DNA of 64,000 nucleotides from Cenarchaeum symbiosum A (lineage in GTDB: Archaea > Thermoproteota > Nitrososphaeria > Nitrososphaerales > Nitrosopumilaceae), in contig DP000238.1 in assembly GCA_000200715.1 (NCBI GenBank), forward strand, positions 380,832-444,831, given 5' to 3'. The position numbers were made by a program, and so were the translations under genes. Below the pieces are notes generated by a model. The model was given only the letters and a program-made list of their open reading frames with translations, did no database searches and was not told where the DNA came from. Within the stretch, counting starts at the first letter, position 1. Each line of letters starts with the position of its first letter. Of the stretch, positions 7,825 to 15,470 are shown piece after piece.

Positions 7825-10758
7825 CTAGACGGCATAATCGCACATGCCGGAATAGTCACAGAACATGCATGTGCTGACCGCGGGTGTGGGGTCGAATCTG
7901 CCCTCCCGTATGCCGTCTACGTATTCTTCTATCCGTCCGATGGCACTCTTCACACTTGCCTCGTCGAGCCGGTACTCGACTGTCTCACCGCTCTCAAGGT
8001 AGAGCAGTACTGCCTTTTCGGGCAGCTCTTTGTATAACTTCTTGGCGGCCTCGGCATACAGGTTGAGCTGTACATCCTCTGCTATTTTGCCGGGGGAGAC
8101 CTTGGTCCTGCCGGTCTTGTAGTCTATCAGGACGAGCCCTCCGTCCGGGGTTCTCTCAACCCTGTCTATGCTTCCTCTAAACTCGGCGCCCGCTATTTCC
8201 AGCTCGAACTTTTTTTCAACTGCTATGGGCTTGTTGGGGCTGCCTGCACTCCATTTTACAAACCAGCTGATCATACTTTCTGCCTCCTCTTTTGACTGCT
8301 CAAAAGAGGTCCGGCTATCATAGACGGCATACTTTAGCTGCCCCTCCAGCATGGCAAGGGCACCTGCCTCGTCGGGAGTCTGGCCATTCATCTGGGCATC
8401 GGTGATCTTCTCTAGGACCTTGTGGATGACGCCGCCCATGACCATTGGGATGCCCGGCGGGGACGGGATCGTCATCACGTGGGCAAACCAGTACATCAGG
8501 GGGCATTTTTTGTATGTCCCGATTTTTGTACTGCTCAGCCTCAGAGGAGCCGGCTTTGCAGGCCCGGCGCCGGCCCCGAGTCCGGGGCTCGGGCTCCTTG
8601 CCGCGGGCGGGACAAAGCCGTCGAGGCCTCCGTGCTCCTTCATGTATTCAAGCGCGGCCAGGTCCGTCACCTTTTGCACCGCCGTTCCGTGATCCCCCAC
8701 TGATACGGCGCGCATGGCCTCCTCCTGCAGTCCGGAGACCGTACTGGCAGTACCGGCCCCCTGGGCGGGCCCGCCGGCAAACACAAAAGTCCTGACGAGC
8801 GGGTTTGAACGGAACTGCATCTCCTCTAGGAAGCGGGAGGGTTTTGACTCGGTCTTCTTTGAAGCGTATTCTTTCGAGTATGTTATGCACAGGTTTTTTT
8901 TAGCGCGTGTCATTGCCACGTAGAGCAGCCTCCTTTCTTCTTGCATGTGCCGGTCCTTTTCTTTTCCCTGAGGCCTCCTCCCATGCAACAGTGTCGTGGG
9001 GACCTGGTATTTTCTCCCCTTGTACTTGAGGGGCAGCCTGTCCTCTACCGCATCTGCAATAAAGACCGCGTCAAACTCCCTGCCCTTGCTCTTGTGTATG
9101 GTAGTTACCTCTACGGCGCCACCCGCATCCGCGTCAGAACGCAGGTTCTTGTCCGAGTTTGCCGCCCAGAGGTATCCCACCAGGCCGTCGAGGCCGCCGC
9201 GTGGGTCGAGCAAGTCATACTCTGTGGCCAGCCTGCAGGCCTCGCGCAGATGCTCCGCCCCGGCGCCGTCCTCTAGGTTCCGGAACAACCCCGCAAGGGG
9301 CACCGCTATGTGGTATGCAAGCGTCCCGGGGGAATAGGACCCGGCAAGGGTGATTACCTTGTCTAACCTCCGGACCAGTCCTGCAAGCTCGGCTTTTTTG
9401 CGCACCCCCGAGTTCCCCCCTCGGCGGATCACCTCGAGCACATGGTCGTTGCCATGAATATCGTTGTACGCGGCCTTTTTGGCCTCCGTGTTTATGACTG
9501 CAATGTCCCCCTCGGGTATTCCGTGTTTTTTCATCAGGAGGTTTATCTCCCCTCCTGCGGAGGCCGGGGCGCGGGCTATCTCGAGGTATGTAAGCAGCTC
9601 GCGTGCGGGGCCCGCCGAGAAGATGCCGTCCCCCCCGGAGTATCTTGCGGGCACGCCGCGCAGTTCGAGCTCGTCGGAAAACTTTTTCCCGTCGGCAATT
9701 TTTCTTGTGAGCACCGCTATGCTGTAACCGGCAGACTCGCCTCCGGGGCTCCGTATTTGCACTATCCTGTCGGCTATGCACGCCGCCTCAGAGTCCTCAT
9801 CTGCGCATTCGACTATCTCCACAGGGGATCCCTCCGGGTGTACCGCACCTGCCTGGCTGCCGGACGGGGTGTTTGCAATGCACTGGGCCGCAAGCCCCGC
9901 TATGGTTTTTGTGCAGCGGTAGTTGTTATTCAGACTGATGGTCTCGGCGCCACCTGTGATATCGTCAAAGTTTTCGAAACCCGACGTATATGCCCCTTGA
10001 AAACCGTAAATCGACTGGTTCTCATCCCCCACGGCTGTAATGTTGCCCGCAATCAGCCTGACAAGCTCCAGCTGGGCATAGTTGGCATCCTGGAGCTCGT
10101 CAACTAGTATGTGGGAGTATCTGCCCCCGTATTCTGATCTCACATCGTCCCTCGCCCTGAATAGCCGGACCGCCTCCGATACCATGTCGTCAAAGTCTAT
10201 TATTCCCATCTCCCTGAGGTGCCCCTGGTATCTTTGGTACACGGAGCAGAGGTCCTTTAGCTCGCCGTTCTCCTCCCCCTCGAGATACTTTTCAAGCTCT
10301 CCGGGTGTTACAAGCTCCCGCTTGAAGCCGCTGATCCCCTCCATTATCTTTCTGATCACCTCGTGCGGTCTGATCACCACGCGGTGGCTGCCCAGCTTGA
10401 ACTCGTCTATGTGGGCTGCGGCCCACGCCGCCCCCGCGGGCCCAGATATTGTGCCGCGGGACGTGACTATGCCTGATTCTGGCTCGTTGTCCTCGAGGAT
10501 CTGTTTTGCAAAGGAATGAAAGGTGCACACATCCATCTCTGTAGTGTCTATGCTCTCCTTGAGGCGGCCGAGCATCTCGCCTGCCGCCTTCTCAGAGAAT
10601 GTAAGGCACAGAATCCTGCCGGGATCCGCGCCGTTTCTCACCATGTGCAGCACCCTCTCTACAATCACCCTGGTCTTGCCGCTGCCCGGGCCCGCCCTGA
10701 CCAGCAGTGCGGGACCGCTGTATTCGACGGCCCTCCTCTGCTCCGGGTCAAGATCCAT
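7825..10758 (-). CDS. UvrD/Rep-like helicase fused to RecB-family Fe-S nuclease
   Basis: Single-chain DNA repair helicase-nuclease of 977 aa. The N-terminal SF1A helicase has Walker A AGPGSGKT (22-29), DELQDAN as motif II (~215), VGDENQSIYGFQGA as motif III, the LNNNYRC region, and YVAMTRAKKNL as motif VI. The C-terminal third is a PD-(D/E)XK nuclease: STKIGTYKKCPLMYWF, then GSIDRVERTPDGGLVLIDYKTGR with the catalytic Asp and Lys. Four cysteines (KKC plus the final CMFCDYSGMC, C964/C967/C973) form an AddB/Cas4-like Fe-S site. It resembles a one-polypeptide AddAB analogue acting on DNA ends (inference). The ATG is 27 nt from a minus-strand TATA-like box (10782-10789), divergent from the ribosomal operon. 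Confidence 0.9.
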   Translation of the reverse strand: MDLDPEQRRAVEYSGPALLVRAGPGSGKTRVIVERVLHMVRNGADPGRILCLTFSEKAAGEMLGRLKESIDTTEMDVCTFHSFAKQILEDNEPESGIVTSRGTISGPAGAAWAAAHIDEFKLGSHRVVIRPHEVIRKIMEGISGFKRELVTPGELEKYLEGEENGELKDLCSVYQRYQGHLREMGIIDFDDMVSEAVRLFRARDDVRSEYGGRYSHILVDELQDANYAQLELVRLIAGNITAVGDENQSIYGFQGAYTSGFENFDDITGGAETISLNNNYRCTKTIAGLAAQCIANTPSGSQAGAVHPEGSPVEIVECADEDSEAACIADRIVQIRSPGGESAGYSIAVLTRKIADGKKFSDELELRGVPARYSGGDGIFSAGPARELLTYLEIARAPASAGGEINLLMKKHGIPEGDIAVINTEAKKAAYNDIHGNDHVLEVIRRGGNSGVRKKAELAGLVRRLDKVITLAGSYSPGTLAYHIAVPLAGLFRNLEDGAGAEHLREACRLATEYDLLDPRGGLDGLVGYLWAANSDKNLRSDADAGGAVEVTTIHKSKGREFDAVFIADAVEDRLPLKYKGRKYQVPTTLLHGRRPQGKEKDRHMQEERRLLYVAMTRAKKNLCITYSKEYASKKTESKPSRFLEEMQFRSNPLVRTFVFAGGPAQGAGTASTVSGLQEEAMRAVSVGDHGTAVQKVTDLAALEYMKEHGGLDGFVPPAARSPSPGLGAGAGPAKPAPLRLSSTKIGTYKKCPLMYWFAHVMTIPSPPGIPMVMGGVIHKVLEKITDAQMNGQTPDEAGALAMLEGQLKYAVYDSRTSFEQSKEEAESMISWFVKWSAGSPNKPIAVEKKFELEIAGAEFRGSIDRVERTPDGGLVLIDYKTGRTKVSPGKIAEDVQLNLYAEAAKKLYKELPEKAVLLYLESGETVEYRLDEASVKSAIGRIEEYVDGIREGRFDPTPAVSTCMFCDYSGMCDYAV

Positions 10759-10852
10759 GCAGAGGGGGCGGGCCCGCGGCGCAATTATTCGTTATTACGG
10801 ATCCCCGTAGGCTGGCCGCCGATGGCGTACCGCCCGCCTGCCTTCCCACAGA

Positions 10853-10885
10853 CTGTTAAAATAGGGCCCCCGGAGCATGCGCCCC
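10853..10885 (+). promoter_or_regulatory. Promoter of the L21e-rpoF-ksgA operon
   Basis: GTTAAAATA (10855-10863) lies about 27 nt before the second ATG of the L21e gene (10886). This supports a leaderless transcript starting there and favours ATG 10886 over ATG 10877. Confidence 0.55.
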
Positions 10886-11185
10886 ATGACAACCAAAAAG
10901 CCGTCCGGCCGCTCCCACGGCTTCCGCCACAAGTCGCGCTCGGTCATGACCAAGAGGGCGCCCCGCGGCGTCTCGTTTCTCCTCCGGGAGTACTCGGCAG
11001 GCGACAGGGCGCTCATAATAATAGACCCGAGGCAGCACAAGGGCCTCCCCCACCGCAGGTACCACGGCAAGGTGGGCACAGTCAAGGAGGCGGGCAGGCG
11101 CGCCGTCACCCTGGATGTAAGGCTGGGCGAGAAAATGAAAACCTTAATCACTAGGTACGACCACATCAAGCCGTTCGGTGTATGA
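10886..11185 (+). CDS. rpl21e: 50S ribosomal protein L21e
   Basis: Archaeal/eukaryotic-type large-subunit ribosomal protein of about 100 residues. It is recognised by SHGFRHKSRSVMTK, RAPRGVSFLLREY, a KOW-like HRRYHGKVGTVKEAGRRAV segment and the C-terminal ITRYDHIKPFGV. ATG 10886 (MTTKKPSG) is preferred because of promoter spacing; ATG 10877 adds three residues. It heads the operon with rpoF, the DUF655 gene, ksgA and prmC/hemK, a gene order seen widely in archaea. The stop lies 1 nt before the rpoF ATG. Confidence 0.96.
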   Translation: MTTKKPSGRSHGFRHKSRSVMTKRAPRGVSFLLREYSAGDRALIIIDPRQHKGLPHRRYHGKVGTVKEAGRRAVTLDVRLGEKMKTLITRYDHIKPFGV

Positions 11186-11186
11186 C

Positions 11187-11513
11187 ATGGAAGAGATAAA
11201 GAAGAAACAGCCGGTCTCCATACCCGAGGTCCAGGAGATACTCGGCAAGGGGGATCCCGAGATGATGGACCAGATACAGCGCTGGACATATGATTATGTC
11301 TCAAAGTTTGTGACCGCCGACCCCAAGAACGCAAAAAAGATGAAGCAGGTGCTAGTCAAGGAGTGCGAGCTCACAGAAGAGGAGGCAGTCGAGCTCGTCA
11401 ACATAAGGCCCACCAGCATGGCCGAGCTCCGCTCGTTTACGTTCGGCTGGAAAAAGCTCATACTTGCAGAGACGCTAGAAAAGATACTCCGCACAATCCA
11501 GGAGCACTCCTAG
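11187..11513 (+). CDS. rpoF: RNA polymerase subunit F (Rpb4 homologue)
   Basis: Archaeal Rpb4-like subunit that pairs with subunit E to form the RNA polymerase stalk. The 108-aa product (start ATG 11187, MEEIKKKQPVSIPEV) is helical. It contains QRWTYDYVSKFV, the KQVLVKECELTEEEAVELVNIRPTS helix-hairpin-like segment and a terminal LAETLEKILRTI helix, the standard family plan and length. It sits between L21e (1-nt gap) and the DUF655 gene (7-nt gap), the usual archaeal context. Confidence 0.93.
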   Translation: MEEIKKKQPVSIPEVQEILGKGDPEMMDQIQRWTYDYVSKFVTADPKNAKKMKQVLVKECELTEEEAVELVNIRPTSMAELRSFTFGWKKLILAETLEKILRTIQEHS

Positions 11514-11520
11514 CCGGCGG

Positions 11521-12096
11521 GTGATTCACCTGCAGGAAGACGGGCAGACACCCAGAAGATACGAGGAGCACGCGTACGTGCTCGATGTGCGGCGCCGGGG
11601 CCGCTCTACTACAGTCCGCGGCAGGGAGGGCACGATAGTTACGGCGATAGGCGAGGACAGGCTCACCCTGCTCGAGCTGCTTGGCGCGCCCGATGCCATG
11701 TTCAAGGCGGGCGAGCGCGTCTACATCGGCAAGGAGGGCCGCAAAAAGGTCTCGTCTGTGCTCGGCAAGATGGAGTATGGAAGGATCACCGATTCCGCAA
11801 AGGCGGAGCTCGAAGACGTGGTAAACGGCATAGTGGCAAGCTGCGAGGACAGGTTCGTCCATTATGTGAACAGCTCCCAGCCGCTTACCCCGCGCGTGCA
11901 CGCACTCGAGCTGCTCTCCGGCATAGGCAAGAACTACCTCAAGACTATACTCGGCGAGCGCGAGAAGAAAAAGTTTGAGAGCTTTGCGGATATCGAGGAG
12001 AGGACCGGCCTCAAGCAGCCCGCGGCGCTCTTCTCGAAGAGGATCCTCGAGGAGGTGGCAGGAAAGGCCCGCATGAACATGTTCGTAAAAAGATGA
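11521..12096 (+). CDS. DUF655 family RNA-binding-like protein
   Basis: A 191-aa archaeal DUF655 protein. It has an N-terminal OB-like part (RRYEEHAYVLDVRRRGRS, REGTIVTAIGEDRLTLLELL, AGERVYIGKEGRKKV) and a C-terminal helix-hairpin-helix region (HALELLSGIGKNYLKTILGER). The fold suggests nucleic acid binding, and constant linkage to rpoF and ksgA points to ribosome biogenesis or transcription, but no activity is established that I can name. The start is GTG 11521, 7 nt after rpoF. The end overlaps ksgA by 4 nt (ATGA). Confidence 0.88.
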   Translation: MIHLQEDGQTPRRYEEHAYVLDVRRRGRSTTVRGREGTIVTAIGEDRLTLLELLGAPDAMFKAGERVYIGKEGRKKVSSVLGKMEYGRITDSAKAELEDVVNGIVASCEDRFVHYVNSSQPLTPRVHALELLSGIGKNYLKTILGEREKKKFESFADIEERTGLKQPAALFSKRILEEVAGKARMNMFVKR

Positions 12097-12791
12097 GCGC
12101 GCGCCAAAAGTCGGGGATCCACCTCATGCGCTCCCGGCAGGCGGCCCGGAGAATAGCTGATTCTGCCGGGATATCGCCCGGTGACACGGTCCTCGAGGTG
12201 GGCACCGGACTCGGAGCACTGACAAGGGAGCTCTGCGGAAGAGGCGCCCGCATAATATCCGTCGAGCGCAACGGGCGCCTCTACGGGGAGGCATCTGCTT
12301 CCCTGCATTGTGAGGGGCTTGAGCTGCGCCGCGGCGACGGGTTTGCCGTTGAGGACGGCTTTGATGTCTTTGTGTCGAACCTGCCGTACTCGCAGAGCCG
12401 CAGGGCCGTCGAGTGGCTAGTCCAGCGGGATTTTGCCCGCGGGATAGTCACGGTCCAGAAAGAGTTTGCGGCAAAGCTCATGGAGGCTGATCCGCGCCGC
12501 CGCAGGGCGATAGGCGTGCTTGCAGGCCACTGCTTTGAGATGAGGGTGCTCTTCCCAGTTGCCAGATCCTGCTTTGATCCACCTCCGAGGGTCGACTCTG
12601 TCGTGGTGGAGCTTGCAAAGAGGCGCACCATACCGGGCGGCGTGGTGCGGGCGGTCAACGGGATCTTTTCATACCGCCGCAAGACCATGCGGGGGATAAT
12701 GAAACAGTTCGGCAGGGAGGGCGGACCTGGGCGCCTCGATGATCTATCCGGGGACGAGATTGTGGGGGTGGCCGCAGAGATTGCTCGGTGA
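12093..12791 (+). CDS. ksgA: 16S rRNA dimethyladenosine transferase (KsgA/Dim1)
   Basis: SAM-dependent enzyme that dimethylates two adjacent adenosines near the 3' end of 16S rRNA during small-subunit maturation. Visible motifs are QKSGIHLMRS at the N-terminus, SAM motif I VLEVGTGLGALTREL (~34-48), the acidic ISVERN, and the adenine-binding NLPYSQSR near 95. The C-terminal part includes FDPPPRVDSVVVEL and FSYRRKTMRGIMKQF. At 232 aa it is slightly short for the family because of a trimmed C-terminal domain. It overlaps both neighbours, confirming operon membership. Confidence 0.94.
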   Translation: MSARQKSGIHLMRSRQAARRIADSAGISPGDTVLEVGTGLGALTRELCGRGARIISVERNGRLYGEASASLHCEGLELRRGDGFAVEDGFDVFVSNLPYSQSRRAVEWLVQRDFARGIVTVQKEFAAKLMEADPRRRRAIGVLAGHCFEMRVLFPVARSCFDPPPRVDSVVVELAKRRTIPGGVVRAVNGIFSYRRKTMRGIMKQFGREGGPGRLDDLSGDEIVGVAAEIAR

Positions 12792-13296
12792 GCCGTATTT
12801 GCCCGCGGAGGACACGTACCTGCTTGAGGACTGCATAGCCGGCCGCAGCGGGGATGCCGCGCTCGACATGGGGTGCGGCACGGGCTACATCTCGAGGGCG
12901 CTTGGGCGCTCGTTTGGGACAGTGGTGGGCACAGACGTGGACATGCTATCCCTGCGGGGCGGCAGCATGGACAGAACAGTCTGCTGTACGGGCGCTGACG
13001 CGCTATCCTGCACATTCGACCTCATAGTGTGCAATCCGCCGTACCTTGCGACAGACGGCATACTGGATAGATCCACCGACGGGGGCCGTCTCGGCCTGGA
13101 GGTGCCCGGGAGAATGGTGCGGTCGGCAGCGCCCCTGCTCAAAAGGGGGGGCAGCATGCTGGTGGTCACCTCGTCGCTATCCGACTATGCGGCCCTCATG
13201 GGGGTGGCATCTTCATGCGGGCTCGAATGTACAATATGCGCCAGAAAAAAGCTGTTCTTTGAGGAGCTAATAGTGATAGAGGCAGTCAGGCCCTGA
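12781..13296 (+). CDS. HemK/PrmC-type (Mtq2-like) glutamine N5-methyltransferase
   Basis: Predicted methyltransferase acting on the GGQ motif of the peptide release factor. It shows the family entry motif LPAEDTYLLED, SAM motif I ALDMGCGTGYIS, an acidic VGTDVD, and the diagnostic NPPY tetrad (VCNPPYLATD). At about 171 aa it has only the catalytic domain, as in archaeal and eukaryotic Mtq2 proteins. TTG 12781 gives an 11-nt overlap with ksgA and a normal N-terminus; ATG 12739 in the same frame would overlap by 53 nt. The 3' end converges on icd with an 11-nt overlap. Confidence 0.88.
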   Translation: MLGEPYLPAEDTYLLEDCIAGRSGDAALDMGCGTGYISRALGRSFGTVVGTDVDMLSLRGGSMDRTVCCTGADALSCTFDLIVCNPPYLATDGILDRSTDGGRLGLEVPGRMVRSAAPLLKRGGSMLVVTSSLSDYAALMGVASSCGLECTICARKKLFFEELIVIEAVRP

Positions 13297-14314
13297 GCCT
13301 CGAGGCCGCGCGGCTTGCTATCTCGTCGGACATCTTTTTGGTGCCGGCGTCGCCGCCTATGTCGTAGGTGACGTATTTGCCCTCGTTTATGACCTCTTCT
13401 GTGGCAGCAAATATTGCGTCCCTTATCCCCGGCTCTCCCAGGTACTCTGCCATCCACGCACCCGAGAGAACAGCCGCCGTCGGGTTGACCTTGTCCATTC
13501 CCTTGTACTTTGGGGCGCTGCCGTGGGCAGGCTCGAACATGGCGTACTTGTCGCCCATGTTCGCAGAGTAGACGTTGCCTATGGACCCCGTGTTCCCCGA
13601 GGCGCACTCGGACACTATATCCATGAAAAGATTGGTGCTAGTCAGCACCATCCCGTTGAACCTCTCGGGGTTCTTTACTAGCTGCTGAGTCATGTTGTCG
13701 ATATAGTATTCCTCCAGGCCTATCCCCGGGTTTGCAGAGGCTGCACTTTCCATCTCGGACCAGAATATCCCGTCGGTCCTGCGCAGTATGTTCCTCTTGG
13801 TTATGGCCACTACATTCTTGAGGTTGCGCTCTTTGGCCCACTTGAACGAGGCCTCGGCTATCCTCCTGCAGCCCTTCCGGGTGGTCTTGCGTATGGCTAT
13901 TGCGGAATCCTCGGACGTATCAAACTCTATCCCGGAGTAGAGCCCTTCTGTCGCCTCCCTAAAGCAGACAAAGTCAAGGCTTCTCTCGGGTGAGAGCCTC
14001 TCGTAGGTCTTGATGGGGCGGACGTTGGCGTAAAGGTTGAACTTTTGCCTGGTACTGACCGCCACGCTCCTTGGCGCGTCCGGCAAGGGTATGGTTGTAG
14101 TCGGGCCCTTGTAGCAGGCGTCGCTCTCCTCCATCAACTTTTGTGTATCCGCCGGTATGTACGAGTCGCCCCCGTGCTTCTCCCAGTATTCAGAGCCCGC
14201 CTCGCACTGGACAAGCTCGCTTTGTATGTTGCATTCATTTAGCACGTGCATCATGGCGTCGACAAGCTCGGGGCCCGTGCCGTCACCGTTGATTACAGCT
14301 GCCTTTTTTGACAA
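13286..14314 (-). CDS. icd: Isocitrate/isopropylmalate dehydrogenase family, likely isocitrate dehydrogenase
   Basis: Predicted oxidative decarboxylase making 2-oxoglutarate, a biosynthetic precursor in autotrophs. The 342-aa protein has INGDGTGPELV at the N-terminus, the substrate-loop arginines (YANVRPIKTY, REATEGLYSG), IAITKRN-like VVAITKRNILRRTDG, and the nucleotide-binding FEPAHGSAPKYKG followed by NPTAAVLSGAWMAEYLG. HGSAPK leans towards NAD-type enzymes, and isopropylmalate dehydrogenase remains a weaker alternative. The start is TTG 14314 (MSKKAAVINGDG), 27 nt from a TATA-like box (CTATTTTAG, minus strand). No partner gene is adjacent. Confidence 0.88.
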   Translation of the reverse strand: MSKKAAVINGDGTGPELVDAMMHVLNECNIQSELVQCEAGSEYWEKHGGDSYIPADTQKLMEESDACYKGPTTTIPLPDAPRSVAVSTRQKFNLYANVRPIKTYERLSPERSLDFVCFREATEGLYSGIEFDTSEDSAIAIRKTTRKGCRRIAEASFKWAKERNLKNVVAITKRNILRRTDGIFWSEMESAASANPGIGLEEYYIDNMTQQLVKNPERFNGMVLTSTNLFMDIVSECASGNTGSIGNVYSANMGDKYAMFEPAHGSAPKYKGMDKVNPTAAVLSGAWMAEYLGEPGIRDAIFAATEEVINEGKYVTYDIGGDAGTKKMSDEIASRAASRLRA

Positions 14315-14389
14315 TTCGACGGCGCTCTTAGGGCCAACTATTTTAGAGTTTGGTTTGGCGCAGGACGGATTTTTGGCGGCGCGCGCAGC

Positions 14390-15319
14390 TCAGGCCAGCA
14401 GCGCCGCCACAATATATGCCGCGTATGCCGCGACCAGGCCGGCCCCTATCCACCTGCCTATCCCGCCCGTCTTGGCTGCTGCCAATACGACCAGGCTGAA
14501 GCAGATCATTATGCCGTATTCCGTAAACACACCTGGCGCCACCGGCACGGCAGCTATCATCGAGGCGACCCCCATGATCATGAGTATGTTGTAGATGTTG
14601 CTGCCTATGATGTTGCCCACCCCTATGTCCGTGTGTCCCCTCTTTATCGCCACCACCGAGGTGACCAGCTCGGGAAGCGACGTCCCTATGGCTATTACAG
14701 TAGTCCCTATGACCATCTCGGAGAGGCCAAACGCGCGCGCAAGCACCACTGCATTTTCCACTGCAAGCCATGCACCGGCCCCGAGAAGGGCCACGCCGGC
14801 GGCTATCATCCCCCCTGACTTTAGATAGAACCTGCCGCCGTCGGCAGGCGGGGCGCTGCCTCCGCTTCTCTCCCTTATCCCCCTGAAAGTATACGCCGTA
14901 AACGCAACTAGCACGCCTATCAGAACAATCCCGTCGTATCCGGCGACCTCCCCGTCTATCGAGAGCAACACGAGCAGCAATGAAGCGCCGATCATTATGG
15001 GCACCTCCCGCCTGAGAGTCGAGCGGCTCACCGCTATGAAGACCAGGATGGCCGATATGCCGATTATCATGCCCACGTTTGCTATGTTGCTGCCTATCAC
15101 ATTGCCGAGGATGAGCTCCCCGTGCTCGCCTGACGCGGCCAGGCTTGCCGCAAGCTCTGGCGTGGACGTGCCGTACGCCACCACCGTCATGCCTATTACG
15201 AGCGAGCTTATCCCGAACCTGCGGGCCAGCATGACCCCGCCCGAGACCAGCCAGTTGCCCCCAAAGCAGAGCATTGCAAGCCCCGCCACGGTCAGGGCCC
15301 CCGCAACGATGATCTCCAC
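14390..15319 (-). CDS. Sodium/calcium exchanger (CaCA family)
   Basis: Membrane cation antiporter of about 309 aa with the two inverted alpha repeats of the CaCA family. Repeat 1 contains GMTVVAYGTSTPELAAS and GNVIGSNIANVG; repeat 2 contains GTTVIAIGTSLPELVTS and GNIIGSNIYNILMI. About ten hydrophobic helices are visible, with a hydrophilic loop between the halves (RGIRERSGGSAPPADGG). GTG 15319 (MEIIVAGALTVAG) lies 26 nt from a minus-strand TATA-like box (CTTATAGGA, 15341-15349); an upstream start at 15388 would add a polar, unlikely N-terminus. Transported ions are inferred from family. Confidence 0.9.
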   Translation of the reverse strand: MEIIVAGALTVAGLAMLCFGGNWLVSGGVMLARRFGISSLVIGMTVVAYGTSTPELAASLAASGEHGELILGNVIGSNIANVGMIIGISAILVFIAVSRSTLRREVPIMIGASLLLVLLSIDGEVAGYDGIVLIGVLVAFTAYTFRGIRERSGGSAPPADGGRFYLKSGGMIAAGVALLGAGAWLAVENAVVLARAFGLSEMVIGTTVIAIGTSLPELVTSVVAIKRGHTDIGVGNIIGSNIYNILMIMGVASMIAAVPVAPGVFTEYGIMICFSLVVLAAAKTGGIGRWIGAGLVAAYAAYIVAALLA

Positions 15320-15470
15320 GGAACCCCACGTGGATGCCCGCTTATAGGAATTTTCAATACTCTGGGGCGTGCGCCAAGAGCGGCGCACTATTCTTGCGCG
15401 CCGCGGCCGGGGGCCCGCGGCTGCATCCGGGGCAATCCTTTAAAACAGCCCGCCCGGGCCGTTAACCTGA

